From JADJOY01 sp016713535 [NCBI: Deltaproteobacteria bacterium] (GTDB taxonomy: Bacteria; JADJOY01): a stretch of 64,000 bases of DNA. The position numbers and the translations under genes are program-made. The notes under the pieces were generated by a model. It did no database searches and had not been told where the DNA came from. It was given only the letters and a program-made list of their open reading frames with translations. Shown piece by piece: positions 54,948 through 64,000 of this stretch (positions within the stretch are counted from its first letter, which is position 1; each line of letters starts with the position of its first letter). The stretch spans positions 124,001 through 188,000 of the forward strand of contig JADJOY010000020.1 in assembly GCA_016713535.1 (NCBI GenBank), read 5' to 3'.

Positions 54948-56798
54948 TCACGGATAGAACGTCGCGTCGTGCGTCACGCCGTGGCAGATCAGGCTGCAAC
55001 TCCCCGACGACGATCCTCCATCCTTGAAGATCGGATACGGGTTGCCGGGCAACGGCTGGACGATCCGTAGATCGAAGTTGACGAGGTGGGTGTGGTCACC
55101 GGTCCCCGACGCACCACCGCCGGGATCCGCGACGCCGTGCGGGTCGTGACACGACGAGCACGGCGCGCCCGCGGCGAGGTGCCCGCTGTGTCCCCCGCCA
55201 CCTGCCGGCGCCCGCGGGATACGGCCAGGGACGCGAGGCGTCCGGCCAGCGCGGGCGGCGGCGGAGCGCTTGAAGCTCGCGTCGCTCAGGATGCTGTCGC
55301 GGTCGTGGCAGCGGTAACAGAGCGCGTAGTTGTCGAAGCTCTCCGGCGTTTGATCGGCGGTCTCGTAGCGCGCCTTGAGGATCGGCGCGAACATCGACCC
55401 GTGCGGGCCCTGCGAGACGTCGCCGTCGTCGGCATGGCAGGAGGTGCAATAGATGAGGCTGCCAGCGTTCATCGAGCGTTCGTACGGCGACGGGATGCTC
55501 GGGACGTCGTGGTTCTTTCCCATCGCCACCACCGGATGGTACGACGGGTTCGCCGGGTCGAACGCCTCGCGCGTGTTGGTGCTCGGCACGGCACGCGGCA
55601 CGAACGCGCGGTCGCCGCTCTGGTCGGCGTGACACTTGAAACAGATCTCGTACTGATAGGTCGCCGCCTGCACCGGCGCGCCGTTGCGATCGACGCCCGG
55701 CACGCCCTGCACGACGGCCGAGGCGTACGGTGGTTCGGCGTTGCCGGACGTGGCGCGATGCGGGTTGTGACACTCGCTGCACGCCACCCCTTGCTCGGCG
55801 GCCCGTCCGCGGCGGCGGCCGGCGCGTAGCGCCGAGGTCCCATCGATGCTCTCCGGATGAGCGGACGGCTTGCGAACCTGTGTCGCGATGTCCGACATCT
55901 GGCTGCTCGAACCGCCCGGCCCGTGGGCCGGCGGTGGTTGCGAGTTGTGGCAGCCGGCGCTGGTGCAGGAGAACGGATCGGGCGGATCGCTGGTGAAGTT
56001 GAGCAACTCCTCCGCCGTGGGCGCGAAGTGGGGCGTGTGGCAGCTCTCACATCCCCACTCGCCGAGCTGGGTGTAGGTCGGGCTGGTCTTCGGCGGACGC
56101 GGCAGGATCCCGACGACGGACGCGGTCGAGGTGGCGTGGGCCGACGTCTCCCAGCCGGTCAGGTCGTGGCACTTGGTGCACAGCGCCGAGAACCGGTTGT
56201 CCTTGGCCAGGAAGGCGCCGAAGGTGTTGTCGTGCGGGTCGTGGCACGTCGTGCAGTGCAGCTCGTCCGTGCCGCCGAAGACCAGATCGGCCGGTGGAGT
56301 GGGCGCCAGCTCGGGGTTCGGCAGCGCGTTCTGATACGGGAACGAGACCGGGTGGTGGCCCGACAGGTCGAGGCCGAAGTTGGAGAGACTCCCCGACGGG
56401 AAGAGCCCGCCGCTCGTCATCGAGATCCCCGTGCTCGGATTGAGCACCGCCCCCATCGCGATGGTGCCGTCGTGGCAGCTCAGGCAGAGCTTGGTGGGCC
56501 CGGTGGGCTGAGCGAGCGGGCCAGCCTGCAGCGTCGGGCTTGTGTAGACGGTGTAGATCCGAGCCCCGAGGTCCTTGTTCCAGAGCGGCGATTGCGGCGC
56601 GGCGTTGTGCGGCGTGTGGCAGAAGACGCAGATGCGGGTTTCGGTGAGCGCACGCACGGATCCGGTTCCCGAGACCGAGAGGTTGTGGGGCGTGTTGACG
56701 ATGTCCGACGTGGCACGCGCGCTGCCGGCGAGCACGAGCGCGAGCGCCGCGACGGAAGAGGCGAGCCGCGCGAGGCGGTACACGTCACGAACGAGCAC
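54948..56798 (-). CDS. Secreted twelve-heme cytochrome c
   Basis: This single-frame protein of about 616 residues has a signal peptide ending GSARAT. Ten heme sites are CxxCH: CVFCH, CLSCH, CTTCH, CTKCH, CESCH, CSECH, CFKCH, CTSCH, CYRCH and CSSCH. CTSAGCH (four residues between) and CSLICH (three between) make twelve. Histidines in HNPHR- and GHHPVSF-type segments are likely distal ligands. GTG 56798 is favoured because GAGGG lies 6 bases upstream; GTG 56804 is possible. The start overlaps the end of the NHL gene. The sparse heme density resembles extracellular cytochromes that polymerise, but that is inference. Confidence 0.85.
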   Translation of the reverse strand: MLVRDVYRLARLASSVAALALVLAGSARATSDIVNTPHNLSVSGTGSVRALTETRICVFCHTPHNAAPQSPLWNKDLGARIYTVYTSPTLQAGPLAQPTGPTKLCLSCHDGTIAMGAVLNPSTGISMTSGGLFPSGSLSNFGLDLSGHHPVSFPYQNALPNPELAPTPPADLVFGGTDELHCTTCHDPHDNTFGAFLAKDNRFSALCTKCHDLTGWETSAHATSTASVVGILPRPPKTSPTYTQLGEWGCESCHTPHFAPTAEELLNFTSDPPDPFSCTSAGCHNSQPPPAHGPGGSSSQMSDIATQVRKPSAHPESIDGTSALRAGRRRGRAAEQGVACSECHNPHRATSGNAEPPYASAVVQGVPGVDRNGAPVQAATYQYEICFKCHADQSGDRAFVPRAVPSTNTREAFDPANPSYHPVVAMGKNHDVPSIPSPYERSMNAGSLIYCTSCHADDGDVSQGPHGSMFAPILKARYETADQTPESFDNYALCYRCHDRDSILSDASFKRSAAARAGRTPRVPGRIPRAPAGGGGHSGHLAAGAPCSSCHDPHGVADPGGGASGTGDHTHLVNFDLRIVQPLPGNPYPIFKDGGSSSGSCSLICHGVTHDATFYP

Positions 56799-57836
56799 GA
56801 TCACCCCTCGCCACGATCCGGAACACCTGGATCCGCCGGTTGTACGTGTCGCACACATAGAGCCGATCCTCGGCGTCGACGAAGGCCCCCGCGGGCAACC
56901 AGAACTCACCGTATTCGGTGCCGCGAGCGCCGAGCGTGAGCAGGAACCCACCCTCCCGATCGAAGAGCTGCACGTTGTCGAACAGCCCGTCGACGACGTA
57001 CACGACGCCTCGCCGGTCGACCGCTACCCCCTTCGGCATCGCGAGGTCACCCGAGCCGTCGCCGTGGCGCCCGAACAGGCCGAGGGGGCGCCCGCCCTCG
57101 TCGAAGATCTGGATGCGGAAGTTCATGGCGTCGGTGACGTAGAGCTCGCCCGGCGCCGACCACGCGAGGTGGGTGGGGAAGTTGAGCTGGCCCGGCGCCT
57201 CGCCGCGGCCTCCGAACGAGAGCGCGAGCGCGCCATCCTCGTCGAAGCCGTCGATCTGGTTCGCGACCGTGTCCGCCACGTACAGGACCCGGGCTCGCGG
57301 GCTCCACGCCAACCCCGTGGGACGCAGGAGAGGACGGTCACCGGCTTTGTCCACCGTGAACCGGAAGTCGCCGTTCGCGGCGAACGCGAAGAGGTGGCCC
57401 GCCGAGTCGGAGACGTAGAGACGCCCCGCTTCGTCGAAGGCCACCCCCACCGGCGACACCATCGCCTGCCGTTCCGAGCCGGTGACTGACCGCACCGCTT
57501 CCCCGGTCGCGAAGAAGAGGTACGCAGCGGCGTCCCAGGTCGGCGACCGCGAGCCGTCCGCCCGGACCCACTGCGACCGCCACCGGCAGCAGGAACGAGT
57601 CGCGCTCACCGTCGTCTCCGCCGAATGCGATCGCTCGTAGCAGCGAGCTCGCGTCGGTCTCGCGGCTCATCCCGGTCAGCGAGCGCTCGTAGGTGACCCA
57701 GCCCGCGGGCGCGTACGGCACGCCATATCCTGAGTCGGCGCTCCTCTCTCGAAGCCTAGCTCGACGCGCATCCAGGGAGCGCCGACGCAACCAGCAGCGC
57801 CATCCCGAGCCCGAGGCGTGTGCGCACGGCGTTCAT
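56785..57836 (-). CDS. NHL-repeat lipoprotein, two apparent frameshifts
   Basis: The start at 57836 gives MNAVRTRLGLGMALLVASAL with lipobox LPGC. The frame then stops, and the homologous sequence resumes nearby (DSGYGVPYAPAGWVTYERSL), shifting again near 57530. The main part is a six-bladed NHL propeller (VSPVGVAFDEAGRLYVSD, LRPTGLAWSPRARVLYVAD, FPTHLAWSAPGELYVTD, MPKGVAVDRRGVVYVVD, LPAGAFVDAEDRLYVCD). Such propellers commonly accompany multiheme genes and may scaffold them at the cell surface. It ends inside the start of the twelve-heme gene. Confidence 0.75.
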
Positions 57837-57837
57837 G

Positions 57838-59891
57838 TCAATAGAGCTGGCGGGGGACCCGCAGGTAGACGAGCTCGTGGTCGCGGCGAAGCGGATCGAC
57901 TGGGCACTCTGCGACTCCGAGAAGTAGCCCGTCGCGCCGAGCGAGAAGTCGAGAAGACCGAGACTCCAGTTCCACGAACCGTTGAGGGTGAACGCACGCG
58001 AGTCGACCAGCCCCTCGATCTGCGCGAACGAGCCCCCGGCCGCCAGGTACATCCGCGGATCGTTCCAGCGCTTGGTGATGCTGCCCGACACCGACACCGA
58101 GTCCTCGGTGTAGGCGAACGGGTAATAGGCGAGCGCTCCCTCGCGATAGTGCGTGTTCACGTAAGAGGCGGAACCGAAGAGGCTGATCGAGTTGTTGAAG
58201 TAGTCGACGTACTGCAGTTCGGCGCGCCACGCGTCGCGCGGGCTGACCTCCCACTCGAGATCCTGGTATTCGCCGCGCAGGCGGAACGGACCGTAGGTCA
58301 TGCGCAGCCCAGCCGTGTACGTCGTCGAGTCGATCGCGTAACCGGGGAAGTCCCCCGAGAGCACGTCCGATTCCTCGCGTTGGTAGGAGACGTACGGCGC
58401 GACCAGGTTGTCGAAGAGCTCGACCGTGGCGTTCGACCCGAAGGTGTCGACACGCAGCGAGAAGTCGCCCGCGAGCAGCGTGTACGACACGAAGAAGTCG
58501 TAGGTGCCTGGGACCGCGAAGCGCGCCGGCAGCGTGAACACCTGGATCTGGAAGGTGTTCTGCGTCGGCTCGGCGAGGACCACGTACTGCTCGTCGCGGA
58601 TCAGCTCGACCAGCTCGAACGGTGCGAGCGGCGACCGCAGGAACACCGCGATGCTCGCTTCGTCGACGTTGCGCTGATCGAGGAGGAACACCTGGGTGGG
58701 CACCGCGATGCCGAGATGCGGCTCGTTGACCACGTCGGTGCCCGCTCCCTCGGAGTCCGTGTCCGCCCGCGCCACGTTGCCGCCCACGATCAGACGGCCG
58801 GTGGGGATCGACTTCGTGTAGCTCATCGTGAGGCCGTTCGAGAGGTTGCTCGTCTTGGCACCGGGAGAGGCCCGGTAGTCGTCGAGCAACGTGTAGCGGG
58901 AGTCCAGGCTCTGGAACAGGCGGTGGATCAGGTCGAACTGAACGTCGTATCCGTGGTCGGCGAAGTCGCGGGACACGCCGGAGTCGAAGTCGCGATCCCG
59001 GCTCGAGTCGTCCTGGTAGCGGTAGAGCGTCTCGACGCGGAAGTTCCAGGGCAGGTAGCCGGTGAGGCGCTCGTCCCAGCGGAACTGATCCGAGTCGAAG
59101 CTCGCGGACGATGTGCTCTGGTCGGTGGTCAGGTACGTGATGTCGGAGCTGAGCCGCGCGACCTGCAGGTTGACGAGGTTTCCTGCGAGGAGCTCGTGGG
59201 AACGCCCGTCGAGATCCGCCGAGCTCGTGAACCAGGACGGGTTGTATGCGGCGTTGAAGGCGATCTCGTTTCCATCCGTGAATCGATCGAAGTACTGGCC
59301 GTCGAGGTTGAGCTTCTGCACGTCGGACGACGAGTCTCCGTTCTCGACCTGGTTGTCGACGAAGCCGGCGTGCGCGAAGTACGGCTTCTCGCGGTACTGC
59401 GCCGACACCCCGTAGATCTTCGACACGCCGTCGCGCTGGATCGCGGACTGCTCGCGGAACTGGTCCTCGACGCGAATCGCGAACAGGTCGACGTTGTACG
59501 GGTGCTCCGGCAGAACCGTGAGCCGGACGTTGTAGTCGTAGCCCTCGCCGTAGGTCCATCCGAGGTCGTCGAACTGACTCGACTCGTAGTCCTCCTGCTT
59601 CAGCAGCACGCCGAGGCTGAGCTGGTACTGGAGGAAACGCGGGTCGTAGGAAAATCCGTACGAGTCGAGCGAGAGCCGCTCGCGAACGAACGGATCCGTC
59701 CACAGCACCGGCGTCGGGAGTCCGGTGTAATGGTCGCGCTCGAACGACGAGAACACCTCGAAGAAGACGTCGTTGTCGATCGGCGTGGGGATGAACTGCT
59801 TCCAGTCGGCGCGCGCGCCGGGCGGCGCCGCGAACGCGAGCAGCGCCAGCCCGAGGATCAGACGGCAACGAGGGATACGCAGCCGGCTCAT
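57838..59891 (-). CDS. Outer-membrane beta-barrel protein (porin-cytochrome-conduit candidate)
   Basis: This roughly 684-residue protein has a signal peptide (RLILGLALLAFAAPPGARAD) and long runs of alternating polar/aromatic strands throughout (YQLSLGVLLKQEDYESSQF, YNVRLTVLPEHPYNVDLFAI, GYDVQFDLIHRLFQ, LTMSYTKSIPTGRLIVGG). It ends in an aromatic residue (RVPRQLY) after a frame change near 57890, as barrels should. No heme motif is present. Size and neighbourhood match barrels such as MtrB/PioB that sheath multiheme cytochromes, though I see no clear MtrB signature. Its ATG overlaps the stop of the small multiheme gene, so the two should be made together. Confidence 0.72.
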
Positions 59892-60432
59892 TTCAACAGA
59901 TAACGCCGGTTCGATTGGTGGGCGTCGTGACACGAGGTGCACTGCTTCTGCGGATCCGGTGCGCTTCGTTGCGGGCGATGTCCGCCGGCTCGTGGCAACG
60001 CACGCAGAACGTCGCCGAGTCGGCCACCAGCAGGTGCCGATAACGCGCGCTGTGCGGGTCGTGACACACGGTGCAGCCGCCGGAAGCCAGGGTCCGTGGA
60101 CGAACCTTGTCGAGCTCGAGCTCGTGGCAGCGCACAGAGCCGCCCTTTCCGGCACGACTAGCCTGTTGGTAGCCGGGTCGGCGTGGCACGCGGTGCACAT
60201 CCGCGCGCCGTACGGACCGTGCACTCCGGCGAGCGCGGTCCGCTTGCTGCCCGTCAGGAGGCCGGTGCCGTTGCCGTGCCCGTTGCCATTGGTCGGCTCC
60301 TCGGGCGGTGGCTTCGGGACACCGTCGAAGAAAATCGACAGCGTGTCGTAGCGCGCCCGCCGGGCTACAGCCCGCGGGCAGCCCCACCGCGAGTAGGACG
60401 GCGGCCGCCACGGCCCCGGCTCGGATGCGCAT
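59888..60432 (-). CDS. Five-heme c-type lipoprotein, three apparent frameshifts
   Basis: The start ATG 60432 gives a lipoprotein signal (AVLLAVGLPAGCSPAG). After frame changes near 60375, 60148 and 59955 the segments read GNGHGNGTGLLTG, MCTACHADPATN, a site left as VRCHELELDKV (its first Cys lost at the frame change), GGCTVCHDPHSA, TFCVRCHEPAD and QKQCTSCHDAHQSNRRYLLK. That is five hemes of the doubled-motif type in about 180 residues. The stop overlaps the barrel ATG. It is a likely inner partner of the barrel at the outer membrane. Confidence 0.65.
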
Positions 60433-60462
60433 CGGAGGGTTGCGGCTCGGGTACGCGATGCC

Positions 60463-61643
60463 TCATGGAGCCTCGGCCGGGGCTTGCGCCGGGGCCGGGG
60501 CCTGCTGCGAGGCGTTCTTCTTGCGTTCTTCGAGGGCTTTGAGCGCGTCGGCGTCCGACGGATACGACTTCCCCTGCTGGCGACCGTAGGCGAAGACGTT
60601 CACCCGCCGCCCCCGAACTGGCTGGTCACGAGAATCAGGTACTCGGGCTCGAAGCCGGGCTCGAGGTACTTCTCGAAGTACGACACGTTGTCGTAGTCGA
60701 GTGCCACCTTGGCCGGCAGGGTCAGGTTGCCATTCTCCTCGCCGGCACCACCGAAGAAGAGCAACAGCCGTCCGTCGCGGTTGAAGATCTGGACGTTGTT
60801 GAACGAGGCGTCCACCGCGTAGAGGCGCCCCTCCTTGTCGACGGCGAGCCCCTTCGGACGCGCGAAGTGGCCATAGTCGGCACCGAGGTCGCCGATGCGC
60901 GCCTTGAAGTGCCCGTCGCGGTCGTACTTGAGCACCTGGAAGCGGCCGAAGTCGGTGACGTAGAGGTAGCCGTCGGTGTCGAAGGCCAGGTTGGTGGGCC
61001 GATCCAGCACCTCGCTCGGTCCACCCTTTTCGCCGATCGTCTTGAGCAACGCCCCGCTCTTCGGATCGAGCGCGACGACGGCTCTCTTCTGCGCGTCGAC
61101 GACGTAGAGCCGCTCCTCGTAGCGAGCGACGTCGACCGGACGCCACGTCCCCGGCACGCCGAACGCGCCGACGTATTGATCGTCGGGTCCGAACACGACG
61201 ACCTGGCCGCGCACCGGGTCCGCCACGTATTTCGTGCCGTCCGGCGCGATCCCGATGTTGGTCGGCTGGCGCAGCCGCCCGGGACCGACCGCGCCCGCGA
61301 GCTGTTCGAACGTCTCGTTCTTCAGGTCGAACACGAACACCGACGAGTTGGTGTCGCAGACGTAGATCTTGCCGTCGTGAATCGCCAAGCCGTACGGCTT
61401 GTCGACCTGGAGGTTCGGCTTCTCGCCGACGACGAAGCGGTCGAACGCCGACTGGTGTTCGATGTCACGAAGACCGCTGAACGCCGTGAGGTACTGGATA
61501 CGCGGCGGCTCGGGCGCCGGGGGGAAGAACACCGGGACCTGTTGCGCCTGCATCTCTGGGGCGCAAGCGGCCGCCAGTGAGAGGCAGAAAATGCTGGCGA
61601 TCCGCCGGGATAACCGGACGATCGCGAGCCTGGGCCGAGTCAT
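60463..61643 (-). CDS. Second NHL-repeat lipoprotein, apparent frameshift at the C-terminus
   Basis: MTRPRLAIVRLSRRIASIF leads to a lipobox (LAAAC). The propeller has about six NHL blades (KPYGLAIHDGKIYVCD, QPTNIGIAPDGTKYVAD, RPVDVARYEERLYVVD, RPTNLAFDTDGYLYVTD, RPKGLAVDKEGRLYAVD). After LEPGFEPEYLILVTSQFG the frame changes near 60602, giving VNVFAYGRQQGKSYP and an Ala/Pro/Gln tail. It is paralogous to the NHL protein at 56785. It lies upstream of the five-heme lipoprotein on the same strand. Confidence 0.78.
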
Positions 61644-61727
61644 GTCAGGGCTCTTACCATCGAGGTGCGGGCGAGTCAAAGCCACGCTGGCACCTCCGTG
61701 TCAACCAAAACCCGCGGAACCAAAGAG

Positions 61728-61757
61728 AAAGGGGGAATGGTTGCCCATTCCCCCTTT
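61728..61757 (-). terminator. Rho-independent terminator after the four-heme gene
   Basis: A perfect 13-bp stem (AAAGGGGGAATGG at 61728-61740 and its complement at 61745-61757) has a 4-base loop. On the minus strand it is followed by TTTCTCTTTGG. It lies 38 bases past the stop of the four-heme cytochrome and 85 bases before the NHL gene, separating the two units. Confidence 0.8.
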
Positions 61758-61794
61758 GCAGATCAGGGCGACGGAGGTTCGAAGCGGCCGTGTG

Positions 61795-62589
61795 TCACGG
61801 AGCCGTGTAGATGCCCTTGTCGTGGCAGGTCAGGCACAGCTCGCTGTTCTGGTCGCTCCTCCACAGCAGGCGCTCGCCGTCGTTGCCCTTGTTGTGGACC
61901 GAGTGGCAGGTCGCGCACTCCATGTGGGCGTCGCCGGCCAGGTGGTCGCGGACGAAAGAGGTTGGGGTCAGCATCGCGGTGTCGGCGCTGCGGATCTCGG
62001 TGTCACCGGCCTGGACGTCGTCGTAGTTGAAGCCGATCGGGTGATGGTTACCGAGGTACTGGTCCTTACCGATCGCGTAGGCGTCGGTGATGGTCGTCGA
62101 GCCGGTCGACTCGCTGATCTGATCGGCGTTGCCGTAGGAGTTCACGGCGATCGTGCCGTCGTGGCAGCTCAGGCAGAGCAGCGAGGTGCTGCCCGGGGTC
62201 ATTCCGTTGATGATCGCCTGCGAGGCCTTGGCACCGGACTGCGGGGCGCCCGGGCCGTTGTCGTACATCGTGTAGCCGGTCGGGTCCTGGAGCGTGTGGT
62301 TCCAGAGCGGCAGGTAGTCGAACTCGGACGGCGCCTGCGGGCCCGCGCCACCCGTCGCCGAGCTGAGCCGGTAGGTGTTGTGAGGGGCGTGACAGTAGAT
62401 GCAGATGCGCTGTAGCGGGTCCGCCGGCGAGGCGCCGTAGTTCATCCCGTTGGCGCCCGGTGTGCCGAGGTCGTGAACGGTGCCGTTGATCCCGGCGCCG
62501 GGGACGTACGATCCCGAGAAGGCCATCGCTGACCCTGCGAGGAAGAGCCCCGTAGCGACGGCCAGCATGCTGTGTGTGAGGCGTTTCAT
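61795..62589 (-). CDS. Secreted four-heme c-type cytochrome
   Basis: This 264-residue protein has a signal peptide (MLAVATGLFLAGSAMAFSG) and four motifs: CIYCHAPHN, CLSCHDGTIA, CATCHSVHN and CLTCHDKG. CxxCH-DGTIA with GNHHPIGF downstream is shared with the twelve-heme protein (CLSCHDGTIAMG, GHHPVSFPY), so they belong to the same family. GGAGGAG precedes ATG 62589. It is flanked by two strong terminators and so is probably monocistronic, possibly a highly expressed secreted cytochrome. Confidence 0.9.
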   Translation of the reverse strand: MKRLTHSMLAVATGLFLAGSAMAFSGSYVPGAGINGTVHDLGTPGANGMNYGASPADPLQRICIYCHAPHNTYRLSSATGGAGPQAPSEFDYLPLWNHTLQDPTGYTMYDNGPGAPQSGAKASQAIINGMTPGSTSLLCLSCHDGTIAVNSYGNADQISESTGSTTITDAYAIGKDQYLGNHHPIGFNYDDVQAGDTEIRSADTAMLTPTSFVRDHLAGDAHMECATCHSVHNKGNDGERLLWRSDQNSELCLTCHDKGIYTAP

Positions 62590-62666
62590 TGCTTCGCTCC
62601 TCCGTGCGTTTGCTGCTCGTGGTTCGGTTGGTGCCTGCGGCTCCGAAAGACTGGTTAGGTGTCCTC

Positions 62667-62702
62667 GAGGAAGGCAGGCGGGTCATCCCGCCTGCCTTCC
62701 TC
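62667..62702. terminator. 16-bp-stem terminator after the PKD protein gene
   Basis: GAGGAAGGCAGGCGGG (62667-62682) and its perfect complement (62687-62702) flank a 4-base loop, eight bases past the stop of the minus-strand PKD-domain gene. No strong T-run follows, but stem strength and position suggest termination. Confidence 0.65.
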
Positions 62703-62709
62703 CCCCGTA

Positions 62710-64000
62710 TCACTTGTTCGTGGCGTTGATCGTGTTCCCTGCGCTCGACGGTCCGACCGAGATCGTGGCCGCCGGGTTCGCGAAGGTGTAGCCGGATTTC
62801 ACGACCTTCAGGGTGTAGTTGCCCGGCTTGAGCGATCCGATGGTGAACGTACCGTTCGCCGCGGTCCTCACGCTCTTCACGATGCTGGCTCCGCTGTAGA
62901 GCTGAACCGTCGCCGAGCTGAGGTTCGTTGCGCCGGTCTTGTTCTTCACGGTGCCGCTGATGGTGAAGTACGCCGGAGTCGCCTGCGTCGGGCAGGTGTA
63001 CGTCGAGGACTGAAGTTTCGCGTCGATCGCGCGATCGGTCACCGTGAAGGTGCCGGGCCGCGTGTACGTCCGGTTGATCGAGCTGCCGGCCGGCGCGATC
63101 GTCTTGGAGCTGCCATCACCGAAGTCCACGACCACCTGGGTCACGGCGTTGTCGTCGGTGGAGGCGTCGAGGACCGACATCTTCCAGAGGTCCGCATCCC
63201 ACGTGCAGGTCGCGGCCGCGACCGGCGCCTGATCGAGCGCCACCAGGTTGACGCTGCGCGTGGCCGACCCAGCCACCTTGCCGGCCAGGTTGACCGTCAG
63301 CTTGATCGATTTCGTACCGGCGGTCGCATAGGTGTGGCTATCGGGATCCGCCGAGCCGTGGGCCGTGCTGTCACCCCAATCCCAATCGTACGTGAAGACT
63401 GGGCACGGGTTGCTGCCGCAGTCCACGGAGGCGTCCACCGCCACCTGTAGACCGCTACCGGAGACCGAGGTGCTGAACGTCACCGCGTACACCACACCAC
63501 TCGACTTGTGCATGCCCTTGGCGACCAGCGCGAGCTGGGCCTTGGTGTAGTACGGAGCGCCGTGCTGGGTCGGGTTCTGCTTGACGACGGCACCCGGCGA
63601 CACGCTGAACGGCGCCGCGCCGACGACCGTGAGGGTAGTGCCGGAGGTGACGCCCGTGATGTAGGAGTCGAAGTCACCCGCCGCGACCGACCCGGCCTCG
63701 TCGTACGTATAGCTACCAGCACCCGCCACTTCGATCCGCTGCCCGACCGCGAAGCCCGTCGTCGAGGCGACGGTCAGGGTCTTGCCGAGGGTCGCGTCGG
63801 TGCTGTTGGCGAGGGTCAGCGTCGTGCTCGCCTTGTTGGAGCCGCCGCCGTGGCACTGACCGCACGCCGCGTCCACGTCGACCCACACCGCGCTGGAGAA
63901 CGACCCATCGGCGGCCGTGTTGGCGTTGGTGACCGTCGCCGAGCTCAGGATCGAGGCGGGGAAGGTCGAGTACGAGGCGCTCGGGTTGATCCGGAACATG
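62710..64000 (-). CDS. Heme-bearing surface protein with PKD and carboxypeptidase-regulatory-like domains, 5' partial
   Basis: The gene runs off the right edge of the window, so only about the last 430 residues are seen. In order these are a CGQCHGGGSNK heme site, a Thr/Ser-rich beta segment (ANSTDATLGKTLTVASTTGF), two PKD domains (YDWDWGDSTAHGSADPDSHT, VVVDFGDGSSKT) and a C-terminal carboxypeptidase-regulatory-like beta sandwich (YFTISGTVKNKTGATNLSSA, GNYTLKVVKSGYTF). Such domains mediate surface adhesion or assembly. The missing part probably holds more heme sites. It is upstream of the four-heme gene on the same strand. Confidence 0.8.
   Translation of the reverse strand, partial: MFRINPSASYSTFPASILSSATVTNANTAADGSFSSAVWVDVDAACGQCHGGGSNKASTTLTLANSTDATLGKTLTVASTTGFAVGQRIEVAGAGSYTYDEAGSVAAGDFDSYITGVTSGTTLTVVGAAPFSVSPGAVVKQNPTQHGAPYYTKAQLALVAKGMHKSSGVVYAVTFSTSVSGSGLQVAVDASVDCGSNPCPVFTYDWDWGDSTAHGSADPDSHTYATAGTKSIKLTVNLAGKVAGSATRSVNLVALDQAPVAAATCTWDADLWKMSVLDASTDDNAVTQVVVDFGDGSSKTIAPAGSSINRTYTRPGTFTVTDRAIDAKLQSSTYTCPTQATPAYFTISGTVKNKTGATNLSSATVQLYSGASIVKSVRTAANGTFTIGSLKPGNYTLKVVKSGYTFANPAATISVGPSSAGNTINATNK

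Overview
The window is about 70% GC with dense, short-spaced genes. It carries System II cytochrome c maturation, many multiheme cytochromes, lipoproteins, FG-GAP, NHL and WD40 propeller proteins, an RND pump and a sigma-54 activator. This fits a deltaproteobacterium-like soil or sediment bacterium (Myxococcota, Desulfobacterota or Binatota grade). That placement is inference: no rRNA or tRNA gene was seen. About twenty apparent single-base frameshifts occur, most of them between 50.4 and 60.7 kb. They look more like uncorrected sequencing errors than pseudogenes, so several genes are given as one locus spanning a frame change.

Layout. 0-4 kb: end of an RND efflux pump and a GAF-PAS-AAA+-Fis sigma-54 activator. 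3.9-7.6 kb: a decayed island with low-GC inverted-repeat ends, three copies of a GC-rich repeat, two hsdR 3' remnants, a HicA-like toxin, a hypothetical gene and a higBA pair with a recognisable promoter-operator. 7.7-13 kb: MddA-like methyltransferase, another methyltransferase, a GFA-family protein, an orphan amino-acid binding protein and a GH5 glycosidase, then a tandem-repeat array (13.1-13.8 kb). 13.8-18.7 kb (minus): hypothetical secreted protein, rhomboid-TPR protease, monoheme lipoprotein, zinc-ribbon/TPR/propeller protein. 19-26.8 kb: sterol-desaturase-like protein and TetR regulator divergent from a sulfotransferase, alkylsulfatase-like, Gfo/Idh/MocA and SDR run, then a radical SAM protein. 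26.9-32 kb (minus): GPI-PLD-like phospholipase and two HtpX proteases.

32.6-45.2 kb is a tightly packed, mostly overlapping plus-strand cluster that looks like an undescribed biosynthetic pathway. It contains a UbiA prenyltransferase, prenyl diphosphate synthase, geranylgeranyl-reductase-like flavoprotein joined to a second degenerate prenyl-synthase domain, GTP cyclohydrolase II fused to a WD40 propeller, a B12-type radical SAM enzyme, two MDR dehydrogenases, a RibD-like deaminase-reductase and a methyltransferase. GCHII, WD-repeat protein, RibD and methyltransferase together resemble the toxoflavin (azapteridine) set. Their pairing with isoprenoid genes suggests a prenylated GTP-derived heterocycle.

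45.8-64 kb is a respiratory or extracellular-electron-transfer region. Plus strand: diheme cytochrome, NapC/NrfH-like multiheme, an 11-heme protein fused to cytochrome b561, small cytochrome c, ResB/CcsB and CcsA. Minus strand: roughly 14-, 12-, 5- and 4-heme secreted cytochromes interleaved with two NHL lipoproteins, an outer-membrane barrel and a PKD-domain protein. That is the composition expected of a trans-outer-membrane electron conduit.
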